Positions 34,691-44,948 of a stretch of DNA of 64,000 nucleotides are shown here, piece by piece. Position 1 is the first letter of the stretch. Each line of letters begins with the position of its first letter. The position numbers were made by a program, and so were the translations under genes. Under the pieces are notes generated by a model, which did not search any database, had not been told where the DNA came from, and saw only the letters and a list, made by a program, of their open reading frames with translations. The stretch comes from Chitinophaga pinensis (GTDB lineage: Bacteria > Bacteroidota > Bacteroidia > Chitinophagales > Chitinophagaceae), in contig NZ_VOHS01000026.1 in the NCBI RefSeq assembly GCF_007896845.1, positions 32,764-96,763 on the forward strand, in the 5' to 3' direction.

Positions 34691-36406
34691 ATGCGATTGA
34701 AGCTGGCGTTCCCGTGTGTATGTGTATTACTGCTATTGGCGGTGATGTTGACATCTCAGGGGGAACGCCATGCTGCTGTTACGGAGGGTACGATCGGCTA
34801 TTTTAAACGACAACAGCCTTTGTTTGTCGCCAGTGCGGTCGAACTAAAACATCGCATCGATGCAATAAAGGAAGGAGATAGTACGACTGTATCTGCTGCC
34901 CGTGCATCTCTACAGGTCTGCAGGGTACGTTATAAAGCGATTGCTTTTTTTCTTGAATACTTCTTCACAAGCGAGGCTTACGTGTTTAATGCACCTGCCA
35001 AATATGAGATAGAAGAGCCTTATATCGAGTATGAAGAACCGGTAGGATTGCAACAGATAGAGGCATTGTTGTATGATCCTGCTGTTTATCAGCATAAAGA
35101 AGAGCTGGAAGCTCAGGCGACAGTGCTGGTGCAGACTGCGCAGGATCTGCTCTCCTTGTTATACCAGTTTTCGGCAACGGAACGGCAGGTATTGGAAAGT
35201 GTACAGCAGGAACTGGTGCGTATTATGGCCCTTTATATCACTGGTTATGATGCGCCTTTGCTAAAGAGTGGGATTGCAGAAGCCCGATCTTCTCTGCAGG
35301 CAATTGATACGGTATTGATGCCTTATACAGGTTTTGAAAAGAAGGATAGTATTACTTATTATTTACGGCAGGGCATTCAGATGCTGCACACACATCCCGA
35401 TTTCGATAGTTTTGACAGGCTTTCTTTTCTGGTTAATTATGCGTTGCCATTACAGCGTCTGATATTGAACAGTCAGCATGATCTGTTTAGTCCTTCCACT
35501 ATCAGCAAAGATAAATTTCCTCATTCAGATAGTCCGGGCGATACGGCATTGGGCAGGAGATTATTCTTCGAAAAAGCCCTTTCCGGCAATAATACCCGTA
35601 GTTGCGCCACCTGTCACCAGCCGGACCGTTATTTCAGTGACGGACTTTCCCGCAACAAGATTATCAACAGTAATGAAGCATTACCCCGGCATACCCCCGG
35701 TCTTTTATACGCCTGTTATCAGTATTCCCAATTCTGGGATGGGAGTGCGGCAAGTCTGGAGGATCAGGTATTGAAAGTGCTGCATAGTCCGCAGGAAATG
35801 GACGCCCGTGATGACACTCTTTTACAAAGATTGCAAGGTTTGCCGGCATATGGTCATATCACCCTGCCACAGGTACAGGCTTCCCTTGCTGCTTATCTTC
35901 GTACCCTGACGCCTTTTGATGCACCTTTTGACAGGTATATGGCCGGCAACAGGCAGGCGATGACAGAGGAAAAAAAAAGGGGTGGCAATATCTTCATGGG
36001 TAAGGGGCAATGCGCGACCTGTCATTTTGCACCCTTGTTTAACGGACTGATACCACCATTGTATAACAGGACGGAGTTTGAGGTGTTGGGTACCCCTGCG
36101 AATGATGATCTGCTGCATCCGCTGGCAGACAATGACAGCGGAAGGCTGGCCTTTTTCCCTATTGATTTTTACAAAGGTGCGTTTAAAACCCCGACGGTGC
36201 GTAATACGGCCCCGACAGCTCCTTATATGCACAATGGCGCTTTCCGTACAATGGAACAGGTCATTGAATTCTATGATAAAGGCGGTGGGAATGGCATCGG
36301 GCTTTCCGTGCCGAATCAGACCTTATCCGCAGCGGCCCTGCATCTCACCAATGAAGAAAAGAAAGCGCTGATTGCTTTTATGGAGGCGCTGACCGACGGC
36401 AAATAG
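34691..36406 (+). CDS. Di-haem cytochrome c peroxidase / MauG-type protein with helical N-terminal domain
   Basis: 571 aa. A hydrophobic N-terminal segment (LAFPCVCVLLLLAVMLTSQG) exports it. Residues 40-250 are all helical, with an imelysin-like look (HRIDAIKEGDSTTVSAARASL). From residue 280 there is a CcpA/MauG domain with two haem sites, CATCHQPDR near residue 305 and CATCHFAP near residue 440. Such proteins reduce peroxide or carry out MauG-like oxidations in the periplasm. The gene is coupled to the preceding purple-acid-phosphatase-like gene. The helical N-terminal domain is not part of a typical peroxidase and may be a substrate module. Confidence 0.88.
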   Translation: MRLKLAFPCVCVLLLLAVMLTSQGERHAAVTEGTIGYFKRQQPLFVASAVELKHRIDAIKEGDSTTVSAARASLQVCRVRYKAIAFFLEYFFTSEAYVFNAPAKYEIEEPYIEYEEPVGLQQIEALLYDPAVYQHKEELEAQATVLVQTAQDLLSLLYQFSATERQVLESVQQELVRIMALYITGYDAPLLKSGIAEARSSLQAIDTVLMPYTGFEKKDSITYYLRQGIQMLHTHPDFDSFDRLSFLVNYALPLQRLILNSQHDLFSPSTISKDKFPHSDSPGDTALGRRLFFEKALSGNNTRSCATCHQPDRYFSDGLSRNKIINSNEALPRHTPGLLYACYQYSQFWDGSAASLEDQVLKVLHSPQEMDARDDTLLQRLQGLPAYGHITLPQVQASLAAYLRTLTPFDAPFDRYMAGNRQAMTEEKKRGGNIFMGKGQCATCHFAPLFNGLIPPLYNRTEFEVLGTPANDDLLHPLADNDSGRLAFFPIDFYKGAFKTPTVRNTAPTAPYMHNGAFRTMEQVIEFYDKGGGNGIGLSVPNQTLSAAALHLTNEEKKALIAFMEALTDGK

Positions 36407-36589
36407 GGGGAACTCCACTATAACACTTTGAAAGATTAACATTTAAGCCTAAATTGCTTCCCATTATTATTTTAAATAATAGTAGAAGAATAGCTATAGT
36501 TTTAAACAAGCCGGCAGGCGTGGACCATCATCCTGATTCAGAAAAGGTTACGTTTGTCTGTCAAACAGTATTGTAAACAACAAAGATCT

Positions 36590-39112
36590 ATGAACAGTTT
36601 TTCCTGGAAGAAGATCATCCCTCACGTGATTGCGATTTCCGTCTTTTTAATCGTTGCATTGGTTTATTGTAGTCCTGCTCTTGAAGGCAAGGTGTTACAG
36701 CAAACCGACATCGTGCATTGGAAAGGAATGGCGCAGGACGCGTTTAATTACAAAGCGGTCCATGGCCATTTCCCATTATGGAATACGCACCTGTTCAGTG
36801 GTATGCCTAACTACCAGGTAACCATGGATACCAAAACATTCCTGCCTGACTTTGGCAGCCTGCTGCAATTGTATCTGCCGAAACCTGCCAGCTATTTCTT
36901 TCTGGCCTGTTTGTGCTTTTACATCCTTGGTATGGCTTATAATGTGAATGTACTGGCAGCGGTATTGGGAAGTTTAGGTTTCGCGTATGCGACCTATGAT
37001 CCGATCATTATCTCTGTAGGTCACGAAACAAAAATGCTGGCGATTGCTTACATGCCGGGATTATTGGCGGGGCTGGTACTGATCTTCAGAAAACGATATG
37101 TGTTGGGGCTGGCTGTTGCCGCGGCCTTTGCCACACTTGAAATAGGATCGGGGCATCCGCAGGTTACTTTCTATCTGTTGCTGACGCTGGGTATCATGAC
37201 CGTAGGTTATATCATTACCTGGATCATGCAGAGGGATTTCAAACACATGATCATCGCTTTGTCACTCGCATTACTGGCTGGTCTGATAGGTGTGGGTAAT
37301 ACATCCCAGAGTCTGCTGACTACCTATGAGTATTCCAAATACACGATGCGTGGTGGTAAAACAGTAGATCTTTCTGAAGATGGTAAGCTGACACAGACAA
37401 AAACGCAAGGGTTGGATGAAAGCTATGCTTTCCAATATAGTCTGGGAGTGGGAGAAACTTTTGTTCTTGCTATGCCTAACGCATTTGGTGGTGGTTCTGC
37501 TGAGCACCTTGATGCAGATTCAAAAGTTGTTGCAGAGTTGACAAAACAAGGTGTACCGGAAGCACAGGCCAGTCAGCTGGCTACCAGTCTGCCAAGATAT
37601 TGGGGTGGTGTATCACCCTTCACTGCAGGTCCTCCCTACAGTGGTGCGTTGATCTGTTTGCTGGCAGTGATTGGTTTTGTTGCACTGGGTCTTGGTGAAA
37701 ACACCAACTCTACGAGTAATATCACCCGTTGGTGGATACTGGCAGCAATTGCACTTACACTCTTTATTGCGTGGGGTAGCTACTTCTCTTCCTTCAATCA
37801 GATATTGTTTAATCACCTGCCGCTTTTCAATAAGTTCAGGGCGCCATCTATGGCGCTGATCATCCCGCAGTTGTTGCTGCCATTGCTGGCGGTACTGGCG
37901 GTTGACAAACTGTTATATGCGGATAATGCAAAAGCGTTGCTGCAGCAAAACTTTAAAAAGATCCTGTACGCCAGTGGAGGCGTTATCATACTGGCAGGTC
38001 TGGTATATCTGTTCAACGATTATAAAGGTAGTTATGATACACAGATCCTTGAAGGGTTGACACAACAGGCAGGCGCTGATCTGGCCCGTCGTGTGCTGGA
38101 TGGTATGATTGCCGACAGAAAAGCGATGTTTGGTGCGGGTATTTTCCACCTGCTCTGGATATGGGCGGTGATCATTGGTGCTTTTTATCTCTATCTGAAA
38201 GATAAGATTCAGCCAGTGGTGATTCTGGGTGTGTTCATTGTACTGAATACGGCAGACCTGCTGCTTGTTGCAAAGAAATACCTGAATAAGGATAATTATC
38301 AGGATCAATCCAGTTATCAGGCTGGTAACTTTGCGCCGACAGCTGCTGATCAGCAGATATTACAGGATAAAGATCCTCACTACAGGGTACTGAACCTTTC
38401 CACCGGAGATCCGTTCAATGATGCGATCACTTCTTACTATCACCGTTCCGTAGGTGGTTATCATGCTGCGAAACTGCGTATGTATCAGGATATCATTGAG
38501 AACCAGTTCGCTAAGCCGGGTGCAGGCATGAACATGGGGCTGCTCAATATGTTGGATACCCGTTACGTGATTACACGTTCTCAGGATCAGCAGCAGCCAA
38601 TGCCGGTGGTACAGCGTAATCCGGATGCATTGGGCGCTGCATGGTTTGTTAAGCATATCAGTTATGTAAATGGTCCGATTGAAGCGATCAAAGCACTGGA
38701 TCACCTGAATGCAAAGGATACCGCGATCATGGATAATGCGTTCAAGATTGCGGGAGCAGAACAGCCGGCGTTTGACTCAGCAGCCAGCATTAAACTGGTG
38801 AACTATGAGAATGATGCGATTAAATATGCGACCAGTGCGAAGAGCAGCCAGTTTGCTGTGTTGAGTGAAGTGTACTATCCGGAAGGCTGGAAAGCTTATA
38901 TCGATGGTAAAGAGACTGCTTATACAAATGTGAATTATATTCTGCGTGGTATAGCGGTGCCTGCGGGTGATCACAACATTGAGTTCAGATTTGAACCGGC
39001 TTCTTATTACACCGGTCAGAAACTGGTGTATGTGGCTAACCTGTTGTTGTGGTTAACGATTCTGGGCAGCATTTTTGTGCTGTGGAAGCAGAGCAGACAA
39101 GCGAAAGCGTAA
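36590..39112 (+). CDS. YfhO-family polytopic membrane protein
   Basis: About 840 aa from MNSFSWKKIIPHVIAI; the longer frame starts at TTG with no support. There are roughly 12 hydrophobic helices, including VIAISVFLIVALVYCSP and ASYFFLACLCFYILGMAY, then a soluble C-terminal region of about 200 residues before a last TM near residue 825 (LVYVANLLLWLTILGSIFVLW). YfhO proteins are GT-C-fold-like proteins implicated in glycosylation of lipoteichoic acid in Firmicutes. The role in Bacteroidota is unknown. A terminator follows. Confidence 0.85.
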   Translation: MNSFSWKKIIPHVIAISVFLIVALVYCSPALEGKVLQQTDIVHWKGMAQDAFNYKAVHGHFPLWNTHLFSGMPNYQVTMDTKTFLPDFGSLLQLYLPKPASYFFLACLCFYILGMAYNVNVLAAVLGSLGFAYATYDPIIISVGHETKMLAIAYMPGLLAGLVLIFRKRYVLGLAVAAAFATLEIGSGHPQVTFYLLLTLGIMTVGYIITWIMQRDFKHMIIALSLALLAGLIGVGNTSQSLLTTYEYSKYTMRGGKTVDLSEDGKLTQTKTQGLDESYAFQYSLGVGETFVLAMPNAFGGGSAEHLDADSKVVAELTKQGVPEAQASQLATSLPRYWGGVSPFTAGPPYSGALICLLAVIGFVALGLGENTNSTSNITRWWILAAIALTLFIAWGSYFSSFNQILFNHLPLFNKFRAPSMALIIPQLLLPLLAVLAVDKLLYADNAKALLQQNFKKILYASGGVIILAGLVYLFNDYKGSYDTQILEGLTQQAGADLARRVLDGMIADRKAMFGAGIFHLLWIWAVIIGAFYLYLKDKIQPVVILGVFIVLNTADLLLVAKKYLNKDNYQDQSSYQAGNFAPTAADQQILQDKDPHYRVLNLSTGDPFNDAITSYYHRSVGGYHAAKLRMYQDIIENQFAKPGAGMNMGLLNMLDTRYVITRSQDQQQPMPVVQRNPDALGAAWFVKHISYVNGPIEAIKALDHLNAKDTAIMDNAFKIAGAEQPAFDSAASIKLVNYENDAIKYATSAKSSQFAVLSEVYYPEGWKAYIDGKETAYTNVNYILRGIAVPAGDHNIEFRFEPASYYTGQKLVYVANLLLWLTILGSIFVLWKQSRQAKA

Positions 39113-39136
39113 TGTTTTAACACACTATAAAAACGA

Positions 39137-39167
39137 AAAGGTCACCTTGTGAAAGGTGGCCTTTTTT
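39137..39167. terminator. Bidirectional terminator
   Basis: Stem AAAAGGTCACC (39137-39147) / GGTGGCCTTTT (39154-39164), followed by T run, between the YfhO gene and the converging HEAT-like gene. Confidence 0.8.
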
Positions 39168-39837
39168 AATTCAGTTTACTATACTTACCACTGAGCGCTT
39201 TTTTACAGATATCAGTCAGTGTTTTATTCTCCACTTTATTTCCCAGCAGATTGATATCAAAAGCGGTGAATATGCAATGATGCAGGAAGCCGGCCGTCAG
39301 TTGTTTATCCCATCCTGCACAGGCATTAGCGAGATAGGTACGCGGATCGGCGAGGCCATATTCCTGACCTGTTCTGTCGGGGTGTTTATTCGCATCCCAG
39401 CAGGCTCTTATAATGTCTTTACAGTCTTCTCTTTCAGGCGCCATACGATCAGTGCTGAGTGCCATTAGCAGTCCTGTCAGTACAGACAGACGGGCGTGCG
39501 GCAGGAGCGAGAGTACAGGTTGTCCGTCATTCAGGGAACTACGTTTTAATTGTACATATGTTCTTGCTGCGAATATGGTGAGCGTGTCATAAGGTGCGTT
39601 CTGCATCACTAATAATTCGACTTCTGACAGGGCGGGTTTGTAACCAAGACTTCCAATGGCTTTGATCATTTCTACCTGTGTTTCCCAGGTACGTTTGTCG
39701 TTTCTTTCTTTGATGTAAGCGGTGAATAAGGGAGCTGAAAGACTGGTAAGCTGTTCTTTGCCAATGTGTCTGGCGGCACTTCTTCTGTCGGCTGACTTTC
39801 TGGATAGCAGCCGCTCTCGTAGTTCTTCGGGTATCAT
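39166..39837 (-). CDS. Helical-repeat protein of unknown function
   Basis: 223 aa. Pairs of helices (LRERLLSRKSADRRSAARHI, TQVEMIKAIGSLGYKPALSEVEL, HARLSVLTGLLMALS) look like HEAT/ARM-type repeats. There is no signal peptide or membrane segment. No catalytic motif. The ATG at 39837 is the only sensible start. The gene stands alone and I do not recognise a conserved family. Confidence 0.6.
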   Translation of the reverse strand: MIPEELRERLLSRKSADRRSAARHIGKEQLTSLSAPLFTAYIKERNDKRTWETQVEMIKAIGSLGYKPALSEVELLVMQNAPYDTLTIFAARTYVQLKRSSLNDGQPVLSLLPHARLSVLTGLLMALSTDRMAPEREDCKDIIRACWDANKHPDRTGQEYGLADPRTYLANACAGWDKQLTAGFLHHCIFTAFDINLLGNKVENKTLTDICKKALSGKYSKLN

Positions 39838-39945
39838 AGTAGGGTTACGGGTTTAAACAATTATACCATGCTTCCTGCTGAATTCCAAAAGTATGAGTAG
39901 GGGGAATGAGTATATTTGCGGACAGGCATCTGAAAACCACGTAAA

Positions 39946-40542
39946 ATGACACCATTTAATTTTTCCGGCAATGTCGTTCTGGAAGACGAAAGAGTGATAC
40001 TGCGTCCACTCGTACTAGCTGATGATGAGTACCTTATTCCTTTTGCTATTCAGGAGCCGGAGATCTGGCAATTTTCCACTGTACCTCCGGCAGGGCCGGG
40101 TGGTATGCGTGAATATATCCGTACTGCTACGGAGGCACGTAATGAAGGAAAGGAATATCCATTCATTGTGTTTGACAAACAGTTACAACGATATGCAGGC
40201 AGTACCCGTTTTTATGATATTCAGTTGCGCAACAGTACTTTACAACTGGGATATACCTGGTATGGTAAGGATTTTCAGGGTACGGGTTTAAATAAACACT
40301 GTAAGTTTTTGTTGTTGCAGTATGCTTTTGAAAGAATGGGGATGGAAAGAGTGGAGTTCAGGGCTGCACATACGAATGAAAGAAGCATTGCTGCCATGAA
40401 AAGTATTGGCTGCACGGTGGAAGGTATTTTGCGGAGTGTAGCACCGAACGTCGACGGTACAAGAAGGAGCAGTATTATACTGAGTATATTGAAGGAAGAG
40501 TGGGAGGCATCCCTGAAGGAAAACCTACGGAAACGGCTGTAG
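39946..40542 (+). CDS. GNAT N-acetyltransferase (RimJ/RimL-like)
   Basis: 198 aa. The RimJ/RimL layout is clear: N-terminal VILRPLVLADDEYL, central YAGSTRFYDIQLRNSTLQLGYTW, acetyl-CoA region GTGLNKHCKFLLLQYAFERMGMERVEFRA near residue 110, and the C-terminal MKSIGCTVEGILR motif. Members acetylate N-termini of ribosomal proteins or small molecules. The substrate here is unknown. It is a single gene with an intact frame. Confidence 0.9.
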   Translation: MTPFNFSGNVVLEDERVILRPLVLADDEYLIPFAIQEPEIWQFSTVPPAGPGGMREYIRTATEARNEGKEYPFIVFDKQLQRYAGSTRFYDIQLRNSTLQLGYTWYGKDFQGTGLNKHCKFLLLQYAFERMGMERVEFRAAHTNERSIAAMKSIGCTVEGILRSVAPNVDGTRRSSIILSILKEEWEASLKENLRKRL

Positions 40543-40710
40543 CAGACGACAGATAAGTTATTATGAAAAATTATCAATTAATACTAGCTTTGCAGTAGTG
40601 TGAACCATTCGAGGAGACCGGTATCTTCAAATAATATATTCTGACTGCAAAAGCAATTGATAAACAATATCCCTGTATACCTCCATATAAAAAGCATCCG
40701 GCAATCTGCC

Positions 40711-42235
40711 TGTATGCTGCTTCTTTTTTTGATGACAATGCTGTGGTCTGTAATGTTGTCAGCACAGGATATCGGCATCCGTAATTCTTCTCTTGAAGGG
40801 GTACCGGCGCAATACCGTGCACCCGGGCAATGGCTGGTGGTGACTTCTACTCCTGATATACAACCCGGAATTACGGTGTTTACGGACCACCTTCCCATGG
40901 TGTGACCTATGTTGGTTTCAGAGGTGGGCGAAACTGGCTGGAAGCTATTGCACAGAAACTCAACAATAATATGCGTGCGGGTACGACTTACCGGATTTCC
41001 ATGGATCTGAGTTTTGCCCGTGGTTATGACTCTGCCACCTGTTATGGTGCGCTGGCTATCTACGGTGGTGTTATATTGACAGACACACTGGAATTGCTGT
41101 GGCAATCGGGTGCGTTTCTCAATACTGATTGGAAGCGTTTTACCGCAGAATTTACTCCTCGTGGTGATTATCCTTATCTCGTCATTGGCGGTGATGTGCG
41201 GATTGCCTGCAACAATGCGTATGGTATAGCCCTTGCCGTTGATAATCTGGATGATACGCTGCGAGAAGTACCTACTGTTACTTATCAGATGGAACCCGGT
41301 TGTCAGGGAATGAGCAATGGGCGGATTATCGCTGCAGCAAGCGGTCGTTATGCGCCTTTTACCTATGACTGGGAGCCGGTGGAACGACAGGTAATATATT
41401 GGATGGGTACCCGGTGGCACCTATATTCTGAATACACATGCTGCTAACGGTGTTATTGTGAGAGACACCATTGTGTTGCCTGAGGCGATGTTTGATGGCA
41501 ATGCTACTGTTGTGTCCAGAGGTTGTGCAGGGGAGGCGCTGAATAAGATCATACTTAATACAACAGGAGGGGCAGCCCCTTATGAATATATCATCAGCGG
41601 AGAGTCTGATATAAAGCTTTCTTCTGAATTTGATAAACTGTATGCGGGCGATTATAACATTATTATCAAGGATGCGAAAGGTTGCAGGGATACACTTGAA
41701 AATATCCATGTTCCTGAGCCGCCACCTTTTATTGGATGGGAGTCGGGTACAGGGGATGAGTTGTGCCGGTGCTAATGATGCTGAATTATTTTTACGGTCA
41801 GTGGAGGGGTACCTCCTTATACTTATACCATTCCCGGCGTGCTAACGCAGGGAGACAGTGTTATACGGAATCTTGGCGGCGCTGACTACGCTTACCGTAT
41901 CGGAGATGCGCAGGATTGTAATATTGCCGGAAATAAACAGTGCCTGTGGCTACTCATTCCTGTGCCGTGTATGCACCTAATGCGTTCAGTCCTGATGGTG
42001 ATGGTATTAATGATGTGTTTCGTGTGAAGATCTTGATAAGATCAGTGATTTCAGGATGTCGATATTCGATCGCTGGGGGCAATTGATCTATAGCGGTAAA
42101 GATATGACAGACGGATGGAGAGGTGATTTCAAGGGGCTGCCTGTGCCGGTGGGTACTTATCTGTGGATGATCACTTATACGGATGGGAGACAGCAGGCCC
42201 GGAAACAAACGGGGAGTGTAACAGTTATCAGATAG
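40711..42235 (+). pseudogene. Frameshifted secreted protein with a CHU_C (gliding-motility/T9SS) C-terminal domain
   Basis: A secreted protein with signal peptide MLLLFLMTMLWSVMLSAQ (start at ATG 40711), then DIGIRNSSLEGVPAQYRAPG. It has SprB-like repeat patterns (GCQGMSNGRIIAAASGRYAPF, ATVVSRGCAGEALNKIILNTTGG), each resembling short beta repeats that start after a Cys. The C-terminus reads APNAFSPDGDGINDVFRV and SIFDRWGQLIYSGKD, the type IX secretion signal domain. The sequence is interrupted by at least six apparent one-base deletions (near 40870, 41378, 41406, 41795, 41936 and 42025, with another around 41750). In each case the adjacent frame continues as protein. It may be decayed, but errors are a better explanation. 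Intact, it would be a cell-surface adhesin-like protein of about 500 aa. Confidence 0.6.
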
Positions 42236-42268
42236 ATCCAATAATGATTGCATAGACTTTTTAAATAG

Positions 42269-42308
42269 AATAGCCGGCGAGACAATAAAGTCCGCCGGCT
42301 ATTTATTT
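42269..42308. terminator. Bidirectional terminator
   Basis: Stem AATAGCCGGCG (42269-42279) / CGCCGGCTATT (42293-42303), followed by TATTT, between the converging CHU_C gene and the M3-peptidase gene. Confidence 0.8.
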
Positions 42309-42329
42309 AGTGTAGTTCTGCTTCAATGC

Positions 42330-43815
42330 TTAATTCGTCGTTGTTTCAAGTCCTCTGTGTTGCAACAGGTACTTCACATCTGGTTCTCGTTTACGGAAGG
42401 CAATATACAAGTCCATTGGTTCTTCCGTTCCACCTTTCTCCAGTAGTTTTTTCTGAATGATTCCGCAGTGGCCTGATCGAAGATATTGCCTGCTTCTTTG
42501 AAAGCGGCGAAGGCATCACTATCCAGCACTTCAGACCATATATAGCTATAATATCCGGCAGAATAACCGCCTGCAAATATGTGCTGGAAATAGGTGCTGC
42601 GGTATCTTGGTGCGATCTGTGGGATCAGACCGATGGTATCCATCTGTTCTTTTTCAAAGGCCAGTGGTACAATATTGTTACCTGCAGGTAATGTATGATA
42701 AGCCATGTCCAGCAAGGAGGCGGCGAGGTATTCTACGGTTGCAAATCCCTGATTAAATCTGGAGGCAGCTTTCATTTTTTCTACGAGTGCTGCGGGGATC
42801 AGTTCTCCGGTTTCGTAATGTCTGGCATATTGTGCCAGCACTTCCGGTTCGAATGCCCAGTGTTCCATTACCTGAGAAGGCAGTTCTACGAAGTCGCGCG
42901 GTACGGAAGTGCCTGAGAGGGTCTCATATGTAACATCTGACAGCAGGCCGTGCAATGCGTGTCCGGCTTCATGGAAGAAGGTTTCTGCTTCGTCTGGCGT
43001 CAGCAAAGCGGGCTGTGTGGCAGTTGGGCGGGAGAAGTTGCATACGATCGAAATAATAGGAGCAACACGTCCATTGGCATTGATGGATTGTTTACGGTAA
43101 GAGGTCATCCATGCGCCACCACGTTTGGAGGTGCGTGGATGGAAGTCAAGGTAGAGTAATCCGACCAGTGTTCCGTCATCGCTTTTTACCTCGTAGGCGG
43201 ACACTTCTTCATGGTAAACCGGCACGTTTTTCAGCAGATGGAAGTTCAGGCCGTATAATTTTTTAGCGGTGAAGAACAGTCCTTCGCGTACGTTTTCCAG
43301 TTTGAAATAAGGACGTAGTGCTTCTGCGTCGTAGGCATATTTCTCTTTTCTTACTTTATCTGCATAATAGAACCAGTCCCATGCTTCGAGTTGTTCACCT
43401 TTTCCCTCACGATTCATGAGTGCCTGCATTTCAGCGGCTTCCTGTTTCGCTACGGGCAGTGCGGCATCCCAGAGTTGGTGCAGTAATTCATTGGCTTTGG
43501 CAGGCGTTTTTGCCATGTTTTCTTCCAGTATGAAGTCTGCATGAGAGGTATATCCCAACAAGCCTGCTTTTTCCGCTCTCAGAGCTGCAAGTTGTGTGAC
43601 AATCTCTTTATTATCTCTTTCGTCGTTGTGGTTGCAACGGTTGATGTATGCTTCGTAAATATCCTTCCGCAGGTTACGCTGACTGGAATATTGCAGGAAG
43701 GGCATTACGCTGGCGTTATGTAGGGTGAAGCGCCAGCCACTTTCCTTACCAGCTGCTTTTGCTGATAGCGCTGCGGCTTCTATGAGTGAATCCGGGAGTC
43801 CGGCGAGGTCATTTC
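42330..43815 (-). pseudogene. M3-family metallopeptidase catalytic domain (C-terminal piece of the GNAT-M3 gene, two frameshifts)
   Basis: Oligopeptidase A / dipeptidyl carboxypeptidase type. The zinc motif FFHEAGHALHG (HExxH) lies near 42965. Upstream are LVGLLYLDFHPRTSKRGGAWM and downstream the FAGGYSAGYYSYIWSEVLDSDAF segment, all typical of M3 peptidases. The 5' frame joins the preceding segment if one A is restored in the plus-strand TTT at 43812-43814. The 3' end reads LLEKGGTEEPMDLYIAFRKREP and stops at 42330 if one A is restored in the run of six at 42448-42453. Without these the C-terminus is a nonsense tail ending at 42374. M3 enzymes cleave small peptides in the cytoplasm. Confidence 0.75.
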
Positions 43816-44874
43816 ATCTGTGATCATCAGCTCATAGTGATTTGTTTCTGACAGCAGGTGCTGTCCGAAGTGTACGGTGAGTAATGACAGTTGTTTATTG
43901 ATCTCGCGTAATCTGGTCTGCTTGTCTGCGTCGAGGTTGGCTCCGCTGCGCACAAAGTCCTTGTAGGTCTTTTCCAGCAGTTTTGCCTGTTCTCCGGTCA
44001 GGTTTAATGCATCCCGTCTTTCATAAAGGGCTTTGATCCTGTTGAACAGTGCAGCGTCCAGATAGATATCGTCACTGTGTCTGGCCAGCATAGGAGCCAG
44101 CTGACGGGAGATGTTTTCCAGTTCCGGGGAGGTATTGGCAGAGGTAAGGTTATGGAATACGGCGCTTACGCTGCGTAATAGCTTAGCACTCTTTTCAAAG
44201 GCCTCCATCGTATCTGCGAAAGAAGGAGGTGTCTGCAGACTGGTAATCTGCGTTATATTATTCCGGTGTTCCTCCATGGCTGCTTCAAAAGCCGGCAGGT
44301 AGCGGGCGGGGATGATGCGGTCAAAAGGAGGGAGGCCGTAAGGGGTATCGTAAGGTTCCAGCAGGGGATTTGCGGTTCTGAACAGGTCATACCTTTTCTC
44401 CGTCAGTGGCATGTCGAAGGCTTTACTCTCTTTTTCTTCGGTCAGTACAAAGCCATGACGAAGGTACAGGGATACGGCGGTATCCTGCTGGTTGGTTGTC
44501 CAGAGATAGGCATGTTCGAATTGTTGTTCATCGAGGAATGCCATAAAGCCATCCATAAGCCGTTTTCCAAGGCCGGCGCCGCGGAATTCAGGTTCAATGA
44601 TGAAATACCTTAACTGAAGTGTTTTCCCCCGGCTAAGGGCCATCAGAAAGCCAACAATGCGGTCTTTATATTCACAGATCCAGACACGGTCTTTCTGAGG
44701 ATCGTACTGACGGGAGAATTCCAGCAGTCCTTCCAGCACATAGCGTTCGAAGTTGAAGCCGTATCCCAGTTCCGTGTTATAAATCTTTCCGTGCAGGTAA
44801 GCTACATAACCGAGATCTCCGGTTCTGAGCTCCGTTCTTATACTGATGTCGTTTGCATTAATGAGCTGCTCCAT
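43780..44874 (-). CDS. GNAT acetyltransferase domain fused to the N-terminal part of an M3 metallopeptidase
   Basis: From the ATG at 44874, residues 1-165 form a GNAT domain with acetyl-CoA motif LQLRYFIIEPEFRGAGLGKR near residue 90 and AYLWTTNQQDTAVSLYLRHGF near 125. The frame then continues, with no stop or intervening start, into NPLLEPYDTPYGLPPFDRIIPARY, the N-terminus of M3 oligopeptidases. The M3 helical prodomain follows. The reading stops at 43780 because of the frameshift at 43812. The promoter -7 TACTTTTG at 44909-44902 precedes the ATG, which argues against the longer TTG start. Length of the joined product would be about 850 aa. GNAT-M3 fusion is unusual. Confidence 0.75.
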   Translation of the reverse strand: MEQLINANDISIRTELRTGDLGYVAYLHGKIYNTELGYGFNFERYVLEGLLEFSRQYDPQKDRVWICEYKDRIVGFLMALSRGKTLQLRYFIIEPEFRGAGLGKRLMDGFMAFLDEQQFEHAYLWTTNQQDTAVSLYLRHGFVLTEEKESKAFDMPLTEKRYDLFRTANPLLEPYDTPYGLPPFDRIIPARYLPAFEAAMEEHRNNITQITSLQTPPSFADTMEAFEKSAKLLRSVSAVFHNLTSANTSPELENISRQLAPMLARHSDDIYLDAALFNRIKALYERRDALNLTGEQAKLLEKTYKDFVRSGANLDADKQTRLREINKQLSLLTVHFGQHLLSETNHYELMITDEMTSPDSRIHS

Positions 44875-44901
44875 ATCGTCGTCTGTTATTTTTCTACCTG
44901 A

Positions 44902-44909
44902 CAAAAGTA
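44902..44909 (-). promoter_or_regulatory. -7 promoter element of the GNAT-M3 gene
   Basis: TACTTTTG on the minus strand matches TAnnTTTG and is 27 bases before the ATG at 44874. It overlaps the TTG codon that could otherwise have been the start. Confidence 0.45.
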
Positions 44910-44948
44910 AGGGGGAATTAATTCCTAATTCTTATTAAATTTAGTCCT

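Noticed and set aside
33468..34754. 428-codon minus-strand open frame over the purple-acid-phosphatase gene
   Set aside because: It is a shadow of the plus-strand gene: composition is low-complexity His/Arg/Ile/Thr, with no motif, and the sense protein has complete metal-binding motifs.
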